DNA of 60,691 nt from UBA11222 sp030652895 (GCA_038318895.1 JBBQCS010000007.1:1-60691); one strand, 5' to 3'. Numbered from the stretch's first letter, positions 44,008-52,794 are shown. The notes: a model not told the origin generated them from the sequence alone. Made by a program: numbers and translations.

Positions 44008-45212
44008 TCTTCTTGCTCCTCCTGCTCGTTTCTTCGAAATGGGGAATGTCCGGCCAGTATATGCGAATCCTCAATCACATGCGCGCGTTCCTGCGCAAGA
44101 TACTGGCGCACCGCATCGCGCAGCCGCGGGTCTTTAATCCAGTGCGCGCTGTAGGTCAGATTGGGTAAATAACCACGCGCCAGTTTGTGTGCGCCCTGTG
44201 CGCCCGCCTCCACGCGTTGCAGGCCACGGGCAATGGCAAACTCGATAGCCTGATAATAGCAGGCTTCGAAATGCAAAAAAGGATGTTCTTCGATACACCC
44301 CCAGTTACGCCCGAACAGCGCTTCGCCGCCGATAAAATTTATAGCACCCGCAATTGGACGTCCATCGCGGCTGCACATGACAAGCGCAATTTTATCCGGC
44401 ATGGCAGCGCCGATCAGGCTGAAAAATTCCCGCGTCAAATAAGGCTGTCCCCATCTGCTGCGGCTGGTGTTCAGATAAAACTTATAAAATGCGTCCCAGT
44501 GCGCCTCCTTGATCGCATCGCCGGTGAGCATTTCAATTTCAATGCCGTTTGCTACCGCCTCGCGGCGTTCCTTGCGTATCTGTTTGCGTTTTCGCGAGTT
44601 AAGACTTTTCAGAAAGTCGTCAAAGTTTTGAAAGCCCTGGTTTAGCCAGTGGAACTGATAGTCCGTACGCTGCAAAAACCCCGATGCGCCAAGCGTCTCC
44701 CATTCATCCTTTTCAAGAAATGTGAAATGTATTGATGAAACCCCCGACTTTTCGGCAATTTCAGTACTGGCGCGGATCAACGCATCACGGTGCTGCGCGC
44801 CATTGCTATGCGGACGGACAAGTATGCGGCGGCCTGGCGCCGGGGTAAAAGGCACGCAGACCTGCAGCTTGGGATAATATTGCCCGCCTGCGCGGTGATA
44901 GGCGTCGGCCCAGGCATGATCGAAAACATATTCACCATAAGAATGTGATTTAAGATACATCGGAATGGCGCCAAGAAGTGTGCCATCGGGGGATTCCAGC
45001 ACGATGTGGCGGGGCGCCCAGCCCGCATGATCGGCTGCCGACCCGGATTTTTCCAGGGCCAGTAAAAAGGCATGCGACAAAAAGGGATTGGCGGGAATTT
45101 CCTCACCAGATGGCAACTCCGTTGGATTGGCGCAGGCATCCCATTGCCCCGCCTGGACCGCATCGATATTTTCGATGATGCGGACGCGAAGTTGGCCGCT
45201 GCTGTCAGGCAT
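44004..45212 (-). CDS. DUF482/COG3146 protein, GNAT-like fold
   Basis: The family (often named GNAT-type or peptidogalycan-related) has no settled function. The 402-residue product has the conserved stretches NPFLSHAFLLALEKSGSA, PMYLKSHSYGEYVFDHAWAD, YPKLQVCVPFTPAPGRRILV and LNSRKRKQIRKERREA. EAGAQGAHKLARGYLP near the end is the most typical motif. I start at 45212 (MPDSSGQLRVRIIENIDAV), which gives an eight-base overlap with GDPD; the open frame 333 bases longer runs back over that gene. The C-terminal tail is Glu-rich. Confidence 0.88.
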   Translation of the reverse strand: MPDSSGQLRVRIIENIDAVQAGQWDACANPTELPSGEEIPANPFLSHAFLLALEKSGSAADHAGWAPRHIVLESPDGTLLGAIPMYLKSHSYGEYVFDHAWADAYHRAGGQYYPKLQVCVPFTPAPGRRILVRPHSNGAQHRDALIRASTEIAEKSGVSSIHFTFLEKDEWETLGASGFLQRTDYQFHWLNQGFQNFDDFLKSLNSRKRKQIRKERREAVANGIEIEMLTGDAIKEAHWDAFYKFYLNTSRSRWGQPYLTREFFSLIGAAMPDKIALVMCSRDGRPIAGAINFIGGEALFGRNWGCIEEHPFLHFEACYYQAIEFAIARGLQRVEAGAQGAHKLARGYLPNLTYSAHWIKDPRLRDAVRQYLAQERAHVIEDSHILAGHSPFRRNEQEEQEE

Positions 45213-45942
45213 GAAATCCCTCAAAAATAAAACTGTCCGCATGGCGCCTTGCGATAGCCGCCTGCTGTGGCGTCCGCACCGTCCAGCATAGCAGGGGAAT
45301 GCGCTGACGGCGAACGGCGCGGGTTGGCGGGCTCGGCAGATCACGCACATTATAGGATACAAAATGCGGCTGGCTTGTGCCGCAGCTCCATAATTTTCCC
45401 CATGCAAGGCGTTGGCGCCAGGCCATGCCGGGTTCAGGCCGGGAAATAAAATTCTGCGCGATCTGCCCGCGGGTAAATGCGGGCGCATTTTCAACAAACC
45501 AGGCGACACTGGCAGGATTGAAAGACTGGACAGCGAAGGGGCCATTATAGTGGGCCAGCAGCTCCGCGATTCGGGCTTCCAGCGGTCCGATGCGGCCCCC
45601 GGGCGGCACTTTTATTTCGATCAGCAGGGGGGTGCGCCCGTTTACGGTGTCCAGTGTGTCGGCAAATGTCGGAATGGTTTCCTTGCCCCCGAGAAGCGGG
45701 AGTTTGCCCAGCGCCCGATGGTCCAGGTTTGCGACAGGTCCGCGCGCGGCCGTCATGCGGCCCAGCGTGAAATCATGAAACACAACCGGCGTCCCGTCGC
45801 CTGCAGCCTGCACATCCAGCTCCATGCCATAGCCCTTGTCAACGGAGGCGCGAAACGCGGCGAGACTGTTCTCGGGCGCGGCGCCGCTATTATCAAACAG
45901 GCCGCGATGGCTATAGAGATATTTGCTCAACCACCCGGTCAT
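45205..45942 (-). CDS. Glycerophosphodiester phosphodiesterase
   Basis: GDPD enzymes release glycerol 3-phosphate from deacylated phospholipids. The 245-residue product keeps the catalytic pattern: SHRGLFDNSG..PENS near the start, then MELDVQ, VVFHDFTLGRMT and LLIEIKVPPG. No signal peptide is visible, so it is probably cytoplasmic (UgpQ-like). The start at 45942 is four bases after the RidA stop; the open frame upstream overlaps RidA. It overlaps the DUF482 gene downstream by eight bases. Confidence 0.92.
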   Translation of the reverse strand: MTGWLSKYLYSHRGLFDNSGAAPENSLAAFRASVDKGYGMELDVQAAGDGTPVVFHDFTLGRMTAARGPVANLDHRALGKLPLLGGKETIPTFADTLDTVNGRTPLLIEIKVPPGGRIGPLEARIAELLAHYNGPFAVQSFNPASVAWFVENAPAFTRGQIAQNFISRPEPGMAWRQRLAWGKLWSCGTSQPHFVSYNVRDLPSPPTRAVRRQRIPLLCWTVRTPQQAAIARRHADSFIFEGFHA

Positions 45943-45946
45943 TGTG

Positions 45947-46423
45947 TTATCGGGGTGGATCAATGGCAAAAACGCCAGCGATTTCGACGGCGACATCGAA
46001 CGGCAGGCTACTGCATCCGACGGCAAAGCGTGCATGAACGCCTTTCGCGCCAAACACATCTGCGATCAAATCCGAGGCGCCATTTATGACAGCGGGGTGT
46101 TCGCCGAATTCCGGGGTTGCGTTGACGAATCCTTCGATGCGCACGCATTGCCGCACCCGGTCCAGATTGCCATCGCAGGCTTCGCGCAAATGCGCCAGTA
46201 AATTCAGCGCGCATAACCTTGCGGCCTGCTGGCCCTGGGCGACAGAATAGACGGCGCCGCATTTGCCGCGAAATTCCAGTCCCTGTGCTCCTATAGGCAC
46301 CTGACCGGAAATAAACACCAGGTCGCCGGTGAGGACATAGGGGGTGTAATTTGCGGCAGGCGGCCGGGGCTTGGGCAACTCAATCCCTAATTCTGCCAAG
46401 CGTAGGTCTATGGTATTAGTCAT
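45947..46423 (-). CDS. RidA/YjgF-family enamine-imine deaminase homolog
   Basis: RidA proteins destroy reactive enamine and imine intermediates. The 158-residue product belongs to the longer subfamily, with YVLTGDLVFISGQVPIG, VRIEGFVNATPEFGEHPAVI and a C-terminal HARFAVGCSSLPFDVAVEIA. The start at ATG 46423 (MTNTIDLRLAELGIELP) follows the family; the frame is open further but runs into the divergent promoter of the agmatine deiminase gene. First gene of a RidA-GDPD-DUF482-HIT operon. Confidence 0.9.
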   Translation of the reverse strand: MTNTIDLRLAELGIELPKPRPPAANYTPYVLTGDLVFISGQVPIGAQGLEFRGKCGAVYSVAQGQQAARLCALNLLAHLREACDGNLDRVRQCVRIEGFVNATPEFGEHPAVINGASDLIADVFGAKGVHARFAVGCSSLPFDVAVEIAGVFAIDPPR

Positions 46424-46476
46424 TCGGTGACTCCTGCGTGATGCAGCCATGATAACACTGGAATGAAAATAACAGC

Positions 46477-47490
46477 ATGACAACTTCACCCCTTACTATG
46501 CCGGCGGAATGGGAGCCGCATCAGCGCACCTTCATGGCCTGGCCCTGCCGCGACGCGTTATGGGGCAGTGCGCCAGCGCTGGAACGCGCACGTCTGGCGT
46601 ATGCCGCAGTTGCGCGCGCTCTCGCACGGTTTGAACCCGTCACAATGGTTGCGCGACCGGAGCATCTGGGGGCGGCGGCTGCTATCTGCGGGCCTGGGGT
46701 TACGGTCGTCGCGCACGAAATCGACGATTCCTGGATGCGCGACACGGGGCCGACATTTGTGCGTGACGGGCAGGGCGGGCTTGCCGGGGTTCAATGGCGT
46801 TTCAACGGCTGGGGCGGAAAATATATTCCTCATGACAAGGACGCGGTAATTGCTGGCGCACTTTTGCACGATCTCGGGCTTGCCTGTCATAAGGCCCCGC
46901 TGGTTGCCGAAGGCGGCGCGTTGCATGTCGATGGCGCAGGGACGCTGATCACCACGGCGCAATGCCTGCTTAATCGCAACCGGAACCCGGGCATGAGCCA
47001 TACAGACGTCGAGGCAGTTCTAAAGAACACTCTGGGGGTGCGTAAAGTGATCTGGCTGGAACAAGGGCTTAGCGGTGACGAGACTGATGGCCACATAGAT
47101 AATGTGGCCTGCTTCGCCGCCCCGGGGCGCGTGATCATACAGATGTGCGACGACAGAACCGATGCCAACTTTGAAATTATTGCCGGTAATTTGGCGCGTC
47201 TGAGGGCTGAACGCGATGCGCGTGGAATGCCGTTGGAAATCATCGAATTGCCGCCGCCCAGAATACGCAAGGATGGACAGGGTGCGCGTTTGATATTGTC
47301 TTATGTGAATTTCTATCTCGCAAATGGCGCGCTGATCATGCCGTCATTTGATGACCCCGCGGATGACCCCGCACGGCAAATACTTGCAGCGGTATTTCCC
47401 GAGCGTCAGATCGTGCAGTTACCCGCCCTGGATATTGTGCTGGGCGGCGGTGGCATTCACTGTATTACCCAGCAAATGCCCGCAAACTAG
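46477..47490 (+). CDS. aguA: Agmatine deiminase
   Basis: Agmatine deiminase converts agmatine to N-carbamoylputrescine, part of putrescine synthesis. The 337-residue product has MPAEWEPHQRTFMAWPCRD, the guanidinium-binding DDSWMRDTGPTF, EGGALHVDG, DGHIDNVACF and the catalytic cysteine C329 in GGGGIHCITQQMP. No N-carbamoylputrescine amidase (aguB) gene is next to it. The stop overlaps the GGDEF gene stop in a CTAG palindrome (47487-47490). Confidence 0.94.
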   Translation: MTTSPLTMPAEWEPHQRTFMAWPCRDALWGSAPALERARLAYAAVARALARFEPVTMVARPEHLGAAAAICGPGVTVVAHEIDDSWMRDTGPTFVRDGQGGLAGVQWRFNGWGGKYIPHDKDAVIAGALLHDLGLACHKAPLVAEGGALHVDGAGTLITTAQCLLNRNRNPGMSHTDVEAVLKNTLGVRKVIWLEQGLSGDETDGHIDNVACFAAPGRVIIQMCDDRTDANFEIIAGNLARLRAERDARGMPLEIIELPPPRIRKDGQGARLILSYVNFYLANGALIMPSFDDPADDPARQILAAVFPERQIVQLPALDIVLGGGGIHCITQQMPAN

Positions 47491-48200
47491 TGTTCGCGCC
47501 GGCTGATTAAGCTCAGATTCCGCGTCCGGCGGTTTTTCTCGCGGTACATGGCGCGGTCCGCATTCAGAAGCATGTCATCGGGTTGCGACCAGCCACTATA
47601 ATCTGCGGAACCTATACTGGCGCGGATTGGAATGGAGACCGGGCCATAGATCACATTGCTGCTATTAAGCATTTCACGCAATATTTCAGCCCGCTTTCGA
47701 CCGACCTGTTTCACTGCATGAATGAACAGTACAGCATATTCATCACCGCCCAGCCGCGCGACAAGATCGGTCTTGCGCACATTGTTCAGCAGTAACTCGG
47801 CCACCCGGCGCAGCACCATGTCCCCTGCCTGGTGCCCATGGGTGTCGTTGATGGTCTTGAAGTCATCCAGGTCAATAAAAGACAGGACACCTTCTTCATT
47901 GTAGCGGCGCGCCGACTGCAGGGCCCGGTTCATACCGTCCATAAAGCCGCGCCGGTTCAATAATCCCGTAAGTTCATCGGTGCTGGTCAGCGATTCCAGG
48001 TGACGAATTCGAGCCTCCTGTTCGGCCAGGCGCTGTTCCGTCTGGGTTGCAAGATTGAGCACCTGAGTAATAAATGCGCTGTTTTCGGACGCATTCCCGT
48101 AACTCTGGATTTCGCACAGTTTACGTAACTGTTGTGCAGTGCCCACGCCGAGCCCTTGCAATGGATGCAGATGAGGATGTTTGGCTAAGGTTTGGCTCAT
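47487..48200 (-). CDS. GGDEF diguanylate cyclase
   Basis: Diguanylate cyclases make cyclic di-GMP from GTP. The 237-residue product has about 85 N-terminal residues of unknown fold ending in a short coiled-coil (QTEQRLAEQEARIRHLESLTS). The GGDEF domain follows: TDELTGLLNRRGFMDGM, SFIDLDDFKTINDTHGHQAG and the active site GGDEY. The inhibitory RxxD (RKTD) lies five residues before it, so product inhibition is likely. No membrane span or signal peptide was seen; the N-terminus may be a protein-binding sensor. Start at 48200 (MSQTLAKHPHLHP). Confidence 0.92.
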   Translation of the reverse strand: MSQTLAKHPHLHPLQGLGVGTAQQLRKLCEIQSYGNASENSAFITQVLNLATQTEQRLAEQEARIRHLESLTSTDELTGLLNRRGFMDGMNRALQSARRYNEEGVLSFIDLDDFKTINDTHGHQAGDMVLRRVAELLLNNVRKTDLVARLGGDEYAVLFIHAVKQVGRKRAEILREMLNSSNVIYGPVSIPIRASIGSADYSGWSQPDDMLLNADRAMYREKNRRTRNLSLISRREH

Positions 48201-48493
48201 TTTTGCTTCCTGTTGAGGCGGTATGCCACCCACGATGTAAGGTTCAGACGTATCAGTGCATGCTTTGTGCCAGAATAAGGCGTGGAAAACTGCCGGTAAA
48301 ATGGGCAGGATTAGTTTCTACCCGGCAATAAATTTCCTTTGCGGGGAAAAACTTGCCGTGTCATCTGTGGAAAAATCTCTTTGAGATGGTGTTTTTTATG
48401 ATTCTGGGGCTCTCGCCTGTGGTGCAAACCGCGAATCTCTATAAGCTGCTACACTTGCTGCATTTATCAAAACGCAGCGCCGGGAAATCACGT

Positions 48494-49351
48494 ATGAAAA
48501 AGATCTGGATTGGGTGCGTCGCGACCGGGCTAATGGTGGTCTCTGGGGGGCTGTTTGGCGATGCTATGGCTGGCGCGGCTGTAGCCGGTCATCCACCGAT
48601 GCTATCTCACAGGGCTATTTATAACGTGTCCCTTGCCCCTGGCCGTAAGCACGGGCAGGTTTCCAGCGTAGACGGACGCATGGTAACGGAGTGGCAGGAA
48701 ACATGTGATGGCCTGATCTCCGAACAACGCATCGTAACAGACATGCGCGATGAGGCGGGAGAAACGTCGCTGAGTGATATTTCTGCTTCATCCTGGGAGT
48801 CACGGGATGGTCTTCAATTCCGGTTCTCCATGCGCCAGCGGCTTGATCACGAACTGATGGCTGAATATGACGGTAACGCTTCATTTGCATCGGCCTTGGG
48901 GGCAGGTACAGCGATGTTGCGTAAACCCGAAGAGAAAGAAGTTAAGCTGCCTGCCGGTGTTTTGTTCCCTAGTGGCTATATGCAGTCGTTACTGGACGCG
49001 GCGCGGGGCGGGCAAAAGCTTTTGACGCGAAAGGTGTTCGACGGCACATCCGAGTCCGACTATTATCAGGTCATTTCATCGATTGGCGCCGGAACTAACC
49101 GACCTGCTGGCGGGAACGCAAAGGGCGCCAATACACCTAAATCGGTACTGGCGGCTACTTCTGGCCTGATGTGGTGGCCCGTGCAGGTATCTTATTACGC
49201 GATTGATCAAAAAGAGGGCGTGCCTGAGTTCGAGATGGCGTTCAGGCTGTATGATAACGGGATAAGCGCCAATTTGATCTTGGATTATGGCGGATTTGCT
49301 CTGTTCGCATCGTTGCAGCGTATTGATGCGTATAAACCCCCGGATTGCTAG
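48494..49351 (+). CDS. EipB-like periplasmic envelope integrity protein (DUF1849)
   Basis: EipB proteins are beta-rich periplasmic proteins of alphaproteobacteria needed for envelope stability. The 285-residue product has a signal peptide (CVATGLMVVSGGLFGDAMAG), MLSHRAIYNVSLAPGR, then TEWQETCDG and the C-terminal GFALFASLQRIDAYKPPDC. The two cysteines C71 and C285 correspond to the conserved disulfide of the family. The start at ATG 48494 (MKKIWIGCVATG) gives a proper signal sequence; the open 141 bases upstream add a second hydrophobic stretch that is not family-like. The 293-base space upstream of it has no gene. Confidence 0.9.
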   Translation: MKKIWIGCVATGLMVVSGGLFGDAMAGAAVAGHPPMLSHRAIYNVSLAPGRKHGQVSSVDGRMVTEWQETCDGLISEQRIVTDMRDEAGETSLSDISASSWESRDGLQFRFSMRQRLDHELMAEYDGNASFASALGAGTAMLRKPEEKEVKLPAGVLFPSGYMQSLLDAARGGQKLLTRKVFDGTSESDYYQVISSIGAGTNRPAGGNAKGANTPKSVLAATSGLMWWPVQVSYYAIDQKEGVPEFEMAFRLYDNGISANLILDYGGFALFASLQRIDAYKPPDC

Positions 49352-50022
49352 AATCCGTGCGATTCGAGCCTGGCCTCGATGAAGGCGCGGGCGACCGGCC
49401 AGTCGCTGGTATGCAGATGACAGTTTTGCGCAGGCGCAACCAGTGCCGCCAGCCGTTTGTCGGCGATGAAGTGAAGCAGGCTTACGCTGCCAGCATGTTC
49501 GGCTACAGCATCCAGATGCGGGGGCAAATCATCCAGAAAAAATACCGGCGCGTTAATATGCTCCTCCAAAAAGCGCAGTGGGGGGCCTTTTGAACCGGCA
49601 TTCGCGATCAGCGGGTAATTCATCCCATGCTGGGTCAGCCAGCGCTGGCGGGCCGCGTGGGCCGATGGGGGCACATTGCTGAGGACAATGACCTGCGCGC
49701 GCGCATTTAGCGCCCGCAAGGCGTCTGCAGCGCCATCCACGGGATCAAGCAGTTCAGTATCCGTGTTAAAAAATTCGGCCAGCAGGTCTTTCACCTCGGC
49801 TTGAGTGCTGACTTCATTGCTGCCGCGCTTGCGAATATTACCCGTTATGGCAAAACTTTTCAGATCGAGCCAATGGCCGTTACGATCAAGGAACCGCTCC
49901 AGCCCCGCGATAAAATAGGCGACAACTTCATCCGCATCCGTAACGATCAAGGGACGCTGCGGGTCCAGTGTAAGGCTTTCCAGTTGGGTGCGGACGTGAG
50001 ATTCCATGCGGCTCAGGTCCAT
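49348..50022 (-). CDS. HAD-like phosphatase, uncharacterised
   Basis: The 224-residue product (start at ATG 50022; 50007 is an alternative) has a HAD-type nucleophile loop PLIVTDADEVVAYF (D29, D31), a mid-region VIVLSNVPPSAHAARQRWL resembling motif II, and FLDDLPPHLDAVAEHAGSVS resembling the acidic motif. The lysine of motif III is probably K170 in AGSKGPPLRFLEE-like (ANAGSKGPPLRF). The substrate is unknown. It overlaps DUF3572 by ten bases on the same strand, so the two are co-expressed. Confidence 0.78.
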   Translation of the reverse strand: MDLSRMESHVRTQLESLTLDPQRPLIVTDADEVVAYFIAGLERFLDRNGHWLDLKSFAITGNIRKRGSNEVSTQAEVKDLLAEFFNTDTELLDPVDGAADALRALNARAQVIVLSNVPPSAHAARQRWLTQHGMNYPLIANAGSKGPPLRFLEEHINAPVFFLDDLPPHLDAVAEHAGSVSLLHFIADKRLAALVAPAQNCHLHTSDWPVARAFIEARLESHGF

Positions 50023-50291
50023 TCCGGCGCAGTATCGCCCATAAGCATGATTCGGGCGCGGGCGGGCAATTGAGGGTCGATTTCCGAAGCTGTGCAAAAT
50101 TCCAGCAGGCTGGGTTCGTGGGCAAGCAGGAAATCCAGTACCGCCCCAAGAAAGGCGGCGTCAGAGGCATTTGCCCGCACATCGGCAGGATTCACACCGG
50201 TCAAATCAAAAAAACGTCCGCAAAGTGTTGACTCTGCGATAATATAAGTCAAAGCCTGTAAAGCTAAAATCTCAGCCCAGTCCTGGGTCAT
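50013..50291 (-). CDS. DUF3572 protein
   Basis: The 92-residue product is all-alpha in appearance, with DWAEILALQALTYIIAES and DVRANASDAAFLGAVLDFLL, the DUF3572 core. The family is found in alphaproteobacteria and usually lies near divK. The start is ATG 50291 with GAGGTAAA just ahead; the frame is open 15 bases more. Function is unknown. It is divergent from divK across a 243-base gap. Confidence 0.88.
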   Translation of the reverse strand: MTQDWAEILALQALTYIIAESTLCGRFFDLTGVNPADVRANASDAAFLGAVLDFLLAHEPSLLEFCTASEIDPQLPARARIMLMGDTAPEWT

Positions 50292-50534
50292 TTTACCTCG
50301 CACCAACCAAAATTAACTAGAAGCTTACACATTTTTTGTACTTGTTACCATGGAATGGGTTAGTTTCCCCGCGAAGAGGTCGCCTGACCTGTTGTCAATA
50401 ATTGTAGTGCTTCCCAGCGACGCAGTGAGGCGGACGAGTCTGGAAGCGAGTATTCCGTAAAGGCATCTGATGTTTGTTTCCTATACACGACGACATGAGA
50501 CAAGTATGCCAGCGAATATGGGTGTTGAGTGCTG

Positions 50535-50900
50535 ATGGCCAAGACAGTCCTGATCTGCGAAGATAACAAGCTGAACATGAAGCTTTTTCATGACCTGTTG
50601 TCGGCGCATGGCTATGTGACCATCCAGACCTCTGATGGGATGGACGCCTTGGATCTGGCCCAAAAGCATATGCCGGATTTAATTTTGATGGATATTCAGT
50701 TGCCGGGTGTGTCGGGTCTTGAGGTTACCAAATGGATCAAGGAAAATGACGAGACACGCCATATCCCGGTTGTTGCGATCACGGCATTCGCTATGAAAGG
50801 GGATGAGGCGCGCATCAAGGATGGCGGGTGTGAGGCCTATATCGCGAAACCGATCTCGGTATCGGATTTTCTGACGACCATTCGGCGCTTCCTTGATTGA
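50535..50900 (+). CDS. divK: Single-domain response regulator DivK
   Basis: DivK relays phosphate in the cell-cycle and polarity pathway that controls CtrA through DivL-CckA. The 121-residue product is a lone receiver domain: acidic pocket E9-D10 (LICEDN), phosphoacceptor D53 (LMDIQLPG), T83 region VAITAFAMKGDE and conserved K105 (YIAKPIS). It matches Caulobacter DivK in length and D53 position. I start at ATG 50535 rather than the GTG at 50529. It is 14 bases before pleD, the conserved alphaproteobacterial pair. Confidence 0.95.
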   Translation: MAKTVLICEDNKLNMKLFHDLLSAHGYVTIQTSDGMDALDLAQKHMPDLILMDIQLPGVSGLEVTKWIKENDETRHIPVVAITAFAMKGDEARIKDGGCEAYIAKPISVSDFLTTIRRFLD

Positions 50901-50914
50901 ATAGGTGTGAATGA

Positions 50915-52285
50915 ATGACTGCCCGAGTCCTGGTAGTTGATGATGTTCCAGCAAACGTAAAGCTGCTCGAAGCAAAACTGAGCGCGGAATATTATGAAGT
51001 AATAACGGCGGTGAACGGCCAGCAGGCGCTTGAAGTCGCCGAAGCCGAGATGCCGGATATCATATTACTTGATGTCATGATGCCTGTGATGGATGGCTTT
51101 ACAGCATGCCGCAAGCTGAAAGAAAACGCGCGCCTTCGCCATATTCCAGTGATCATGATAACGGCGCTTGACCAGCCGTCTGACCGGGTGCAGGGCTTAT
51201 CGTCCGGCGCCGATGATTTTATCAGTAAGCCGATAAAAAATAACCCACTTTTCCCACGCGTTCGCAGTCTGATCCGTTTGAAGATGATGACCGACGAATT
51301 GCGCGCGCGCGATGTCACCGGACAAAATCTGGGGTTGGAGGATTTATCCAAGTGGGAAGACAGTAGTGATATTAAGGGCCGGATACTGATTGTGGATGAT
51401 CAGGCGCGGTCTAGCGCGCGCATAAGCGGCGCGCTTAACGAGGCAGGACATGACGCCCAGGTTGGAGAGGACGCCGCTGAAGTCCTGCGGCTTTCCAAGG
51501 GGGGGGCTTTTGACCTGATAATCGTAAGCTTGTCCCTGCGTAATTATGATGGCTTGCGATTATGCTCGCAGTTTCGTACGGCGGAAGAAACCCGGACCGT
51601 CCCTTTACTGATCATAGTGGAAGACCCCGAGGATAGCCGTCTGGCGCGTGGGCTCGATATGGGTATTAATGATTATCTCGTACGCCCAATTGAAAGCAAT
51701 GAACTGTTCGCGCGTGTGCGCACACAGTTGCGCTGGCACAAATACGAAGAAAAACTGCGTCACAACCTGCATCTTAGTATGCAAATGGCTGTCACGGACG
51801 GGCTGACCGGGTTGCATAACCGGCGCTATATGGAAACCCACCTTCAGATCCTGACGGCCCGTGCAAAGCAGGACAACCGGCCAATTTCTCTGCTCATGAT
51901 CGACATCGATTTTTTCAAGAATATAAACGATGCCCATGGCCATGATGCGGGTGACAGGATATTGAAACAATTTGCACTGGGAATTTCGCGTAATATTCGC
52001 GGCATCGATCTTGCCTGCCGGTATGGCGGGGAGGAGTTTGTCGTCATCATGCCGGAAACCGATATGGCGATCGCGTCTCTGGTCGCTGAGAGAATTCGTC
52101 ACTATACGGAGACATTTTCTTTTGATGTTGGTAGTGAAATTCCGGTTACAATGACGACCAGCATCGGTGTTACAAGTCTTGCCAGGGACACTGATACGCC
52201 CGAGACTATTTTGAAGCGGGCGGACGAAGCGCTGTACCGCGCCAAAAACGACGGCCGCAACCGCGTTAGCGAGCATATGGGCTGA
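50915..52285 (+). CDS. pleD: PleD, REC-REC-GGDEF diguanylate cyclase
   Basis: PleD makes cyclic di-GMP after phosphorylation and drives polar development. The 456-residue product has REC1 with D53 (LLDVMMPVMDG) and lysine in FISKPIKN, REC2 (about 155-275) in which S205 stands where an Asp would be (LIIVSLSL), so it is an adaptor only. The GGDEF domain has the active site GGEEF at 371-375 and an I-site R362-x-x-D365 for product inhibition. TDGLTGLHNRRYMETHL starts the cyclase. This matches Caulobacter PleD in architecture. Unlike many relatives, rpmG does not follow. Confidence 0.96.
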   Translation: MTARVLVVDDVPANVKLLEAKLSAEYYEVITAVNGQQALEVAEAEMPDIILLDVMMPVMDGFTACRKLKENARLRHIPVIMITALDQPSDRVQGLSSGADDFISKPIKNNPLFPRVRSLIRLKMMTDELRARDVTGQNLGLEDLSKWEDSSDIKGRILIVDDQARSSARISGALNEAGHDAQVGEDAAEVLRLSKGGAFDLIIVSLSLRNYDGLRLCSQFRTAEETRTVPLLIIVEDPEDSRLARGLDMGINDYLVRPIESNELFARVRTQLRWHKYEEKLRHNLHLSMQMAVTDGLTGLHNRRYMETHLQILTARAKQDNRPISLLMIDIDFFKNINDAHGHDAGDRILKQFALGISRNIRGIDLACRYGGEEFVVIMPETDMAIASLVAERIRHYTETFSFDVGSEIPVTMTTSIGVTSLARDTDTPETILKRADEALYRAKNDGRNRVSEHMG

Positions 52286-52311
52286 TATATCAGTCCACCA
52301 GTTATGCCTGG

Positions 52312-52653
52312 TTAGTGATCTGTCCCGTGCAAAATCTTGTTTCGCAATCCCGTGTCGTACGCAATACCGGCCGGGGTTAGCGTTATGGCTTGCGGATAAG
52401 CCGACCGGGCCAGTGACTTGCGCTCCAGCGCTTTCCACACCATTTCGTTCGACAGTCCGGTCGCATCCGAGGCGCGTGCGGCCGCCTGACCGATATGAAA
52501 ATGATCCCCGTGGGGCTTCGGCAACCGGCTGATCTCAAAGCTGCCATCTTCCAGGGCAGCGCCAGCCTCGGGGTGGCGCGCCAATTCCTGCAACAGCGTC
52601 AGGGTTTTCAACTGCAACATGTTCAGGCGAAGCGGGTTGGTTTTTGGCGGCAT
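52312..52653 (-). CDS. Conserved hypothetical protein (113 residues)
   Basis: I do not recognise a named family. The 113-residue product begins MPPKTNPLRLNMLQLKTLTL, followed by a helix LLQELARHP, then HGDHFHIGQAAARASDATGL and NEMVWKALERKSLARSAYPQ. The pattern of helices and the final ITLTPAGIAYDTGLRN looks like a small winged-helix or MarR-like fold, which would be a DNA-binding domain. No operon partner is evident; it faces pleD. A HxHxG-type stretch (HGDHFHIG) could bind metal. Confidence 0.7.
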   Translation of the reverse strand: MPPKTNPLRLNMLQLKTLTLLQELARHPEAGAALEDGSFEISRLPKPHGDHFHIGQAAARASDATGLSNEMVWKALERKSLARSAYPQAITLTPAGIAYDTGLRNKILHGTDH

Positions 52654-52794
52654 GTGCGTTCCAGAAAATGAATGGCCAGACAGCTCTGTGTAGCCTTGCG
52701 CCGCTCAATCGGCAAGAGGCGGATATTTTTTCGTGCGAATGGGATCTAATCCATGGCATGCTGGCGCTAACAAAAACGCAGGGAGGAATACAGC

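Noticed and set aside
50313..50328. CtrA-like TTAA half-sites in the divK upstream region
   Set aside because: TTAA at 50313 is followed by CTTA at the required seven-base spacing and TTAC at eight, so it does not fit TTAA-N7-TTAA. It is likely chance in a short A/T-rich patch.
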